From assembly GCA_030044235.1 (NCBI GenBank), contig JASHWD010000101.1:1-10040 (forward strand): a stretch of 10,040 nt of DNA, written 5' to 3'. This DNA is from Candidatus Parvarchaeota archaeon. GTDB lineage: Archaea > Nanobdellota > Nanobdellia > Parvarchaeales > Parvarchaeaceae. Numbering within the stretch: the stretch's first letter is position 1; each line of letters starts with the position of its first letter. Position numbers and translations under genes: made by a program. Positions 6,253 through 10,040 of this stretch are shown here, piece by piece. A model generated the notes under the pieces. The model had not been told where the DNA came from. It searched no databases and saw only the letters and a list, made by a program, of their open reading frames with translations.

Positions 6253-7247
6253 AAGTTAAGATTGCTGCTGTGCTCTCCATTTAGAGAAGACTGTGGCGAT
6301 AGATATTTTTTTATGTTGTTTATAGCCACATACGCTTCAGCGCCCCCGACAGCGAGGAGCGCAAATTTAGGTTCGTTGCTTACGTCCGCTATGTCCCCCG
6401 CGGCATAAATCCCATCTATGTTTGTTTTGTAGTTCGTGTCAACTTTTATGTATCTTTCGTTCACGCTTTCAAACGTTATAGACTTGAATATATTAGGATT
6501 TGCCTTGTGGCCTATTGCGACTATTACCGAGTCAACGTCTAAGTAACTTGAGGTCTTTGAAACGTTATCTAATATGTCTACTTTATTTACTTTTTCTCCA
6601 TTGCCGAAGATCTTTTTTATTTCGGTATTTAGCATTACTCTTATCTTTGGTTTTTCTTTAGCCGCTGTAATGCTGCTCTCGGCAGCCTTTAAAATTCCAT
6701 TGTGCTGGGCGATTATTACACTCTTTACTACGGGTTCTATCTGTAATGCGTAGTCGAAAGCCGAATCGCCGCCGCCGACAATTATAACGCGGTCATCTTT
6801 GAAATCGGCTATAGATTTTACTTTATAATAAACACCTTTGTCAGCATAAGTTCCTTCGCCTTCTACATTTAATTTGTTTGGAGTGAAGTATCCTACGCCG
6901 GCGCATATGAGCACGGCCTTTGATTCGTAAGCCTGTTCTCCATTTACCTCTAATATGAATCTACCGCCTTCCGTCGGGATTATGTCGGTTACGTCAGAAT
7001 TGAAGACGATTTTTGGGTTGAACATTGTCGCCTGCTCATACATTTTTTTAGCAAGTTCGGAAGATACCATCTTAGGAATTCCTTGAATGTCATAGACTTT
7101 CTTTTCTGGATACAGTTCGTGCATCTGGCCACCGTATGTCTCTAGTCCTTCTAAGGTTACGCTTTTAATCGCTCTTAATCCAGCACAGAATGTAGCAAAG
7201 AGACCCGCGGGCCCAGCGCCTATTATTACTAATTCGACTTCTTCCAT
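6249..7247 (-). CDS. Ferredoxin--NADP+ reductase-like flavoprotein (thioredoxin reductase fold)
   Basis: This 332-residue FAD/NAD(P)H oxidoreductase has two Rossmann domains. The FAD-binding GAGPAG is at 10-15, the NAD(P)-binding IVGGGDSAFDYAL at 156-168 and the second FAD motif IYAAGDIAD at 280-288. The redox CxxC of true thioredoxin reductases is missing: the expected place (about 138-146) reads GVYYKVKS. GGQMHELYPEKKVYDIQGIPK (39-59) is characteristic of the YumC-type ferredoxin/flavodoxin-NADP+ reductase. It therefore probably exchanges electrons between NADPH and ferredoxin or another small carrier in the cytoplasm. The C-terminal 15 or so residues are Ser/Asn-rich and probably disordered. 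The gene starts 11 bp after the TFS-like gene, with an AAGGT-like weak ribosome site before the ATG, and ends in an ATGA overlap with nnrD. The electron partner cannot be read from the sequence. Confidence 0.9.
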   Translation of the reverse strand: MEEVELVIIGAGPAGLFATFCAGLRAIKSVTLEGLETYGGQMHELYPEKKVYDIQGIPKMVSSELAKKMYEQATMFNPKIVFNSDVTDIIPTEGGRFILEVNGEQAYESKAVLICAGVGYFTPNKLNVEGEGTYADKGVYYKVKSIADFKDDRVIIVGGGDSAFDYALQIEPVVKSVIIAQHNGILKAAESSITAAKEKPKIRVMLNTEIKKIFGNGEKVNKVDILDNVSKTSSYLDVDSVIVAIGHKANPNIFKSITFESVNERYIKVDTNYKTNIDGIYAAGDIADVSNEPKFALLAVGGAEAYVAINNIKKYLSPQSSLNGEHSSNLNL

Positions 7248-7258
7248 AGATTTTTACC

Positions 7259-7498
7259 TTAACTATATTCACGCCAAGTATGGTTGCAGTTAAGGCACTT
7301 ATAGAATCTTGTTGGAGGTTCATCAGAAGCCCTTGTCTGCTCCATCCAAGAAATTACCTTCTTTTTGCCGCACTTAGGGCATTCGCTGTCCTCAAATTCG
7401 GTTTGTGAAAGTGTTTCTTCCTCAGAAGGCGCTTCTTCTGAGCGCTTTATTACCAATTTCTTGCTTTTACCCTTAAGTACCAGATCTTCCTCTTTCAT
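7259..7498 (-). CDS. TFS/TFIIS-type zinc-ribbon protein, one ribbon only
   Basis: This 79-residue protein has a C-terminal zinc ribbon matching transcription factor S and RNA polymerase subunit RPB9/TFIIS. C40-x2-C43 and C68-x2-C71 are the ligands, and QTRASDEPPTRFYKC carries the acidic D59-E60 pair that in TFS and TFIIS enters the polymerase channel and stimulates RNA cleavage in backtracked complexes. Archaeal TFS is normally about 105-110 residues with a second, N-terminal ribbon that docks on the polymerase. Here the N-terminus (residues 1-35) is a charged, Glu/Lys-rich stretch with no Cys. A good box A stands 25 nt before the ATG, so a missed upstream ribbon is unlikely. It is the first gene of a tight operon with the flavoprotein and nnrD. 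It may be a TFS paralogue or the sole TFS of a reduced genome. Confidence 0.88.
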   Translation of the reverse strand: MKEEDLVLKGKSKKLVIKRSEEAPSEEETLSQTEFEDSECPKCGKKKVISWMEQTRASDEPPTRFYKCLNCNHTWREYS

Positions 7499-7516
7499 AA
7501 TCTGAATTGTTATAAT

Positions 7517-7528
7517 TTTATATAAAGT
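7517..7528 (-). promoter_or_regulatory. Box A of the TFS-FNR-nnrD operon
   Basis: On the minus strand this reads CTTTATATAAAA, the best TATA match in the window. It is centred 25 nt before the ATG at 7498, so the operon mRNA is probably leaderless. Confidence 0.58.
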
Positions 7529-7567
7529 TATACAATAATAAACCTTTCCGGGACTAAGTTTTAAATC

Positions 7568-7576
7568 GTTAAATAT
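7568..7576 (+). promoter_or_regulatory. Putative box A for the polytopic membrane protein gene
   Basis: GTTAAATAT is centred about 26 nt before the ATG at 7598. It lies roughly 45 bp from the divergent operon promoter, so the two may compete or be co-regulated. Confidence 0.42.
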
Positions 7577-7597
7577 CCATTCTGTTCAATAGTTATT

Positions 7598-8704
7598 ATG
7601 TCAAAACTAGCATGGCTATTGGGACTTTTATCAATCCTTATACTAATACCGGCAGTAAATGCAATCTCCGTGCCAAGCACTTCGGCGGTGACAAGCAGCC
7701 TCCTCGGGGCGTTTACCATAAATTCTTCGGATACACCAATATATGCGGCACTATTTGCGCTTGTAATATTCGTAATATTCTATCAGATGCTTCAAAGAAC
7801 TACGCTTGGTAATGGGGCGGCAGCGATAGCCTTTGTTTTCGCTGCGATAACCTTCGTATTCCTTTACACTACTCCTTCCTACATACAGCTTTTCCTTACT
7901 GTCTCCGTGATGACGGCCGTAATGGCTATACTACTGGTGGTACTTTTAATACCTACGAGAAGAGGGACAACTTTTTCCAGGATGGTCGGTCTGATTCTTT
8001 TAGCAACTTTATTTTACCTACTGCTTTCAAATAATTCGTCATTGTCGAACTACGTTAATAATCTACTGCACATAAATGTCCTAAATATACTGCCCCTTAT
8101 CATAGTGGGTGGTTTGGTCATAGGAGTGATAATCCTTTTGATAAGAGCTTTCAGAAACACCACTCATCCAGGACTAAGGGCGATTATCCCGATATTGATC
8201 TTAGGTCTTATAATATTCTTCTTCGTACCTGGCGCGGGAGCCTTCTTGCTAAACCCACTTTCATTGATATTCTATGGGCTGGTATTTATTGGAATAATAA
8301 TATGGTTCCTTAGAGCCAACAGGAAACCTAAAGGAGAAAAAGAAGATATTTGGAAAAAACCACTTGGCTGGGGCGAGAGAAGACAGCACTTTGAACTTCC
8401 AGGTCCAGGCGGGGCTGTAAAAGAAGGAAAAACTAATGGTGGTACAGGTAATGTGAAAATCGAACATCTACCACCACCGGCGCCGCATTCAACTAAAGGT
8501 CCTTTGAAACCTTGGTCTGGGGCCGTTAAGCAACCTACGCCCCCAAATAACCCGGGATGGGTAGTTGGATCTAGCAGACTTTCAGACAAGAAAACAGAGT
8601 TTCGCGAACCTCAGAGAGACACTTCTGGGAAAATGACAGGAAAGAATGCCGGCTATGCTAAAAAAGGAGAAGAAAGATATAAGAAACAAGGCGGCGAAAC
8701 GTAA
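7598..8704 (+). CDS. Polytopic membrane protein with long Pro/Gly/Lys-rich tail, unknown function
   Basis: This 368-residue protein matches no family I recognise. Residues 1-22 look like a signal peptide (LLGLLSILILIPAVNA). About seven membrane segments follow, near 48-66, 72-90, 97-118, 128-144, 160-183, 194-211 and 219-238, separated by short loops with a few basic clusters (PTRRG, RAFRNTTH). From about 240 to the end there is no hydrophobic stretch: the tail is rich in Pro, Gly, Lys and Arg, contains short Pro-rich runs (LPPPAPH, KQPTPPNNPG) and ends in a basic segment (YAKKGEERYKKQGGET), so it is probably disordered. If the signal peptide is cleaved the tail should be cytoplasmic, where it could recruit a partner or bind nucleic acid or lipid. 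No enzyme motif or transporter signature is visible. It stands alone, divergent from the TFS operon. Confidence 0.85.
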   Translation: MSKLAWLLGLLSILILIPAVNAISVPSTSAVTSSLLGAFTINSSDTPIYAALFALVIFVIFYQMLQRTTLGNGAAAIAFVFAAITFVFLYTTPSYIQLFLTVSVMTAVMAILLVVLLIPTRRGTTFSRMVGLILLATLFYLLLSNNSSLSNYVNNLLHINVLNILPLIIVGGLVIGVIILLIRAFRNTTHPGLRAIIPILILGLIIFFFVPGAGAFLLNPLSLIFYGLVFIGIIIWFLRANRKPKGEKEDIWKKPLGWGERRQHFELPGPGGAVKEGKTNGGTGNVKIEHLPPPAPHSTKGPLKPWSGAVKQPTPPNNPGWVVGSSRLSDKKTEFREPQRDTSGKMTGKNAGYAKKGEERYKKQGGET

Positions 8705-8854
8705 TTGTTAACTTTTATAGATTTTAAATCGTCCTTAATTAATTTGACTCAATAAATTTGATCTTGTAGCATTGTATTTGTTGTAACCAAAAATAAGAAA
8801 CTGAAACTTAATTACCTTAAGAATACAATTTATAAAGCGGATGCTTAATTTAGT

Positions 8855-8862
8855 TTTATATA
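8855..8862 (+). promoter_or_regulatory. Putative box A for tRNA-Ala
   Basis: TTTATATA is centred about 29 nt before the first tRNA base at 8888. Initiation would fall just before the mature 5' end, leaving a leader of a few bases. A second TATA-like element (TTTATAAA, 8829-8836) is further away. Confidence 0.5.
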
Positions 8863-8887
8863 CTCTAAAAATAAAAACAGTATTAAA

Positions 8888-8970
8888 GGGCTCGTGGCGC
8901 AACGGCACCGCGCTCCCATGGCAAAATTCCATTTTGGGAGAGACTGAGGGTTCAAATCCCCCCGAGTCCA
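8888..8970 (+). tRNA. tRNA-Ala (anticodon GGC) with an 11-nt intron
   Basis: The cloverleaf is clear. The acceptor stem pairs 8888-8894 with 8963-8969 and includes the G3-U70 wobble, the classic alanine identity element. Bases 8 and 9 are T and G. The D arm is 8897-8911, with G18G19 in the loop and one weak pair. The anticodon stem is CTCCC (8913-8917) with GGGAG (8936-8940), the variable region is 5 nt, the T arm (8946-8962) has loop TTCAAAT and one A-C mismatch, and the discriminator base is A8970. CCA is not encoded. Eighteen bases lie between the two halves of the anticodon stem, so 11 must be removed. Taking 8924-8934 as intron after base 37 leaves loop ATGGCAT with U33 and anticodon GGC (8920-8922), which agrees with G3-U70. 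The mature tRNA is 72 nt plus CCA. Confidence 0.93.
8924..8934 (+). other. Archaeal tRNA intron (11 nt) at canonical position 37/38
   Basis: Anticodon-loop bases 32-35 (ATGG, 8918-8921) can pair with CCAT of the intron (8929-8932), giving the 4-bp central helix of a splicing motif stacked on the anticodon stem. The 3' bulge is TTT (8933-8935), cut after its second base. The other cut, C-A|A (8922-8924), falls in what is a 7-nt terminal loop rather than a true bulge. This is a relaxed bulge-helix-loop rather than full bulge-helix-bulge, as expected for so short an intron, and the tRNA splicing endonuclease should remove it. Confidence 0.8.
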
Positions 8971-9015
8971 TAAGATTCTTAGTGCGTAAAAATATTGCCA
9001 CAAAAAGTTAATAAG

Positions 9016-9024
9016 AATTTATAG
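9016..9024 (+). promoter_or_regulatory. Putative box A for the methyltransferase gene
   Basis: AATTTATAG is centred about 27 nt before the ATG at 9047, again suggesting a leaderless transcript that is independent of the tRNA 46 bp upstream. Confidence 0.42.
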
Positions 9025-9046
9025 TATTATGATTTAATAAAAATAT

Positions 9047-9769
9047 ATGCAAGTATTGTATCAGCTATCTGATTATTACAAAAAGATAATTAACGATCTT
9101 GTTGACACTAACTTAGAAGTAAATGTATTAGATTCAATTTTTAAGAAGCACAAAGTAAAATCAGTTTTGGACGTCGCTTGTGGAGTTGGTAGGCATTCAA
9201 TACCGCTAGCAAAACTTGGCTACCAAGTTACTGGGATAGATCTTTCACCTTATCAAATAAAGAAAGCAAAAGAAGACGCGAAGAAAGAGAAAGTAAAAAC
9301 AAGCTTTGTAATCCAAGATGCAAACAGTTTCTATTATAATAAAAAATTCGATGCTGCGATATGCATGTGGACTACTTTGGGAGAAGAACCAATGCAGTAC
9401 AAAAAAGTTATACGGAATGTATTCCATGCACTCAAAAACCACGGAATTTTTATTATAGATAACCGTAGTTGGGAGCACATCCCTAAAGAAAGAGAAGAGA
9501 TTATAAAAACCTCAGCAAAACTAGATAGCGGCGGAACTTTCAGAGGCACGTTATACGACAGGTATACAGAAAATTTCCGAATAAGAGACGGCATTATAAA
9601 CATTGACGGTAAAAAATATCGCGATTTGTGTGTTACGCACCTTCTTAAGGAAGCAGATTGGATTAGAGAACTTAAAGAGGCAGGCTTTAAAAGATTCAAA
9701 GTCTACCACGATTACAAGGAAAAGAGAGTCAAAAAACCAGCTCGTGTTCTTATAGCAGGGATAAAATAA
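9047..9769 (+). CDS. Class I SAM-dependent methyltransferase, substrate unknown
   Basis: This 240-residue protein has the Rossmann-like methyltransferase fold. Motif I is VLDVACGVGRHS (40-51), the acidic end of strand 2 is D65 in GIDLSPYQIKKAK (ribose-binding in the family), QDANSF (90-95) is the adenine-side loop, FDAAICMWTTLG (101-112) is the strand-4 region and LKNHGIFIIDNRS (129-141) is strand 5. A C-terminal extension (about 145-240) with many charged residues includes a beta-rich part (FRIRDGIINIDGKKYRD) and could shape the substrate site. No signal peptide or membrane segment is seen. It resembles general small-molecule methyltransferases (UbiE/Methyltransf_25-like) rather than the N6-adenine type, because there is no NPPY/DPPY motif. 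Position 3' of a tRNA gene hints at nothing definite. Confidence 0.88.
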   Translation: MQVLYQLSDYYKKIINDLVDTNLEVNVLDSIFKKHKVKSVLDVACGVGRHSIPLAKLGYQVTGIDLSPYQIKKAKEDAKKEKVKTSFVIQDANSFYYNKKFDAAICMWTTLGEEPMQYKKVIRNVFHALKNHGIFIIDNRSWEHIPKEREEIIKTSAKLDSGGTFRGTLYDRYTENFRIRDGIINIDGKKYRDLCVTHLLKEADWIRELKEAGFKRFKVYHDYKEKRVKKPARVLIAGIK

Positions 9770-9833
9770 TTGTGGATATTAAAATTTTATCAGAAAGTTG
9801 ATATTTGTTCTACATTTTTCGTAAAGAGAAATA

Positions 9834-10040
9834 TTAATTTTTTGGCGTTATTGCACGAACTTCGGCTACTCTAGTAGGGTATATTTTTTCAAGTTTCTTG
9901 TGCAATTTGTTTTGAATCTTGTTTGTCATAGTATCAGAGAAAATGTCTTTTAACTTAGCATCCTTTACTTCAGCTTCAACAAAATCTTTTATTTCTCTCT
10001 TAACAGCTTTTTTGTATTTATTTTCAGCTTTGTTTATCGA
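9834..10040 (-). CDS. rps3ae: Ribosomal protein eS1 (S3Ae), C-terminal 68 residues, cut by window edge
   Basis: The minus-strand frame is open from the right edge to a TAA at 9836-9834. It is highly charged and Lys-rich with a helix-forming pattern, and ends in KIQNKLHKKLEKIYPTRVAE followed by VRAITPKN. The pattern of an xKIQxxIxKxxxKIYPxRxxEVR end matches the archaeal S3Ae C-terminus (usually GKIxxEIxKxxKKIYPLRxVEIRK), a small-subunit protein shared by archaea and eukaryotes. About two thirds of the protein lies beyond the window. It converges on the methyltransferase gene with a 64-bp gap, T-rich on the plus strand (for example T5 at 9815-9819), which may terminate the methyltransferase mRNA. 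The identification rests on the C-terminal pattern only. Confidence 0.72.
   Translation of the reverse strand, partial: SINKAENKYKKAVKREIKDFVEAEVKDAKLKDIFSDTMTNKIQNKLHKKLEKIYPTRVAEVRAITPKN

Noticed and set aside
5660..6408. Plus-strand frames opposite nnrD and the flavoprotein gene
   Set aside because: They are antisense shadows of two well-supported enzymes and lack promoters and motifs.
8261..8589. Minus-strand frames opposite the tail of the membrane protein
   Set aside because: Their Pro/Gly/Ser content mirrors the Pro/Gly-rich tail on the other strand, and no start signal or family motif is present.
8923..8935. Hairpin AAAAT/ATTTT with TCC loop inside the anticodon arm, read as an extended stem
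   Set aside because: It is incompatible with the 4-bp ATGG/CCAT helix and leaves no proper 7-nt anticodon loop. The intron reading yields U33, a GGC anticodon and agreement with G3-U70.
8735..9001. Minus-strand open frame of 88 codons spanning the tRNA-Ala
   Set aside because: It reads through the antisense of the tRNA, which gives the familiar artefactual GGFEPS-like peptide. The tRNA explains the sequence conservation there, and no promoter or family match supports a protein.
9245..9699. Minus-strand frames opposite the methyltransferase
   Set aside because: The plus frame has clear methyltransferase motifs throughout; the antisense frames show none.
1..10040. CRISPR array, insertion sequence, integrated element or defence cassette
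   Set aside because: I saw no regularly spaced repeats, terminal inverted repeats, transposase, integrase or nuclease motifs, and the tRNA 3' end is not followed by an integrase gene or a visible duplicated attachment site.

Overview
The window is archaeal chromosomal DNA, AT-rich, with heavy use of ATA for Ile and AGA/AGG for Arg. The evidence is an archaeal/eukaryotic-type glycyl-tRNA synthetase, the C-terminus of a ribosomal protein that looks like eS1 (S3Ae), a TFS-type zinc ribbon, a membrane-anchored Lon-like protease of the archaeal COG1750 kind, and a tRNA-Ala whose short intron has a bulge-helix geometry. A-T-rich box A elements lie about 25-27 nt before most start codons, which points to leaderless or nearly leaderless mRNAs. 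The compact layout, overlapping ends, single-domain parvulin and shortened TFS would fit a small-genome (DPANN-like, for instance Micrarchaeota-like) archaeon. That placement is inference; the sequence does not prove it.

Layout, left to right. Positions 1-370 (minus) hold the N-terminal part of an HEXXH putative metalloprotease that runs off the left edge. It diverges from a parvulin-type prolyl isomerase (448-723, plus). Then come, all plus and each with its own box A: a ribbon-helix-helix/nucleotidyltransferase-like fusion (784-1611), an 88-residue unknown protein (1643-1909), the Lon-like protease with signal peptide and C-terminal anchor (1944-3830), and glycyl-tRNA synthetase (3893-5407). 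The synthetase gene overlaps by 7 bp, tail to tail, with a three-gene minus-strand operon. In transcription order that operon is a one-ribbon TFS-like protein (7498-7259), a ferredoxin-NADP reductase-like flavoprotein (7247-6249) and the NAD(P)HX dehydratase NnrD (6252-5401). Divergent from it is a polytopic membrane protein with a long Pro/Gly/Lys-rich tail (7598-8704). Next are an intron-containing tRNA-Ala(GGC) (8888-8970), a class I methyltransferase (9047-9769) and, on the minus strand, the C-terminus of ribosomal protein eS1 (9834 to the right edge).

How the genes may work together. The flavoprotein/NnrD pair is coupled by an ATGA overlap and makes sense as NADPH production plus repair of hydrated NADPH. 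GlyRS and the tRNA belong to translation. The parvulin, the protease and the HEXXH protein all concern protein folding or turnover but share no operon. I found no CRISPR array, insertion sequence, phage gene or defence island. The most unusual items are the DNA-binding/nucleotidyltransferase fusion with altered catalytic motifs, the 11-nt tRNA intron, the sequon-rich protease and the one-ribbon TFS. No stretch longer than 300 bases lacks a gene; the longest gap is 8705-8887.
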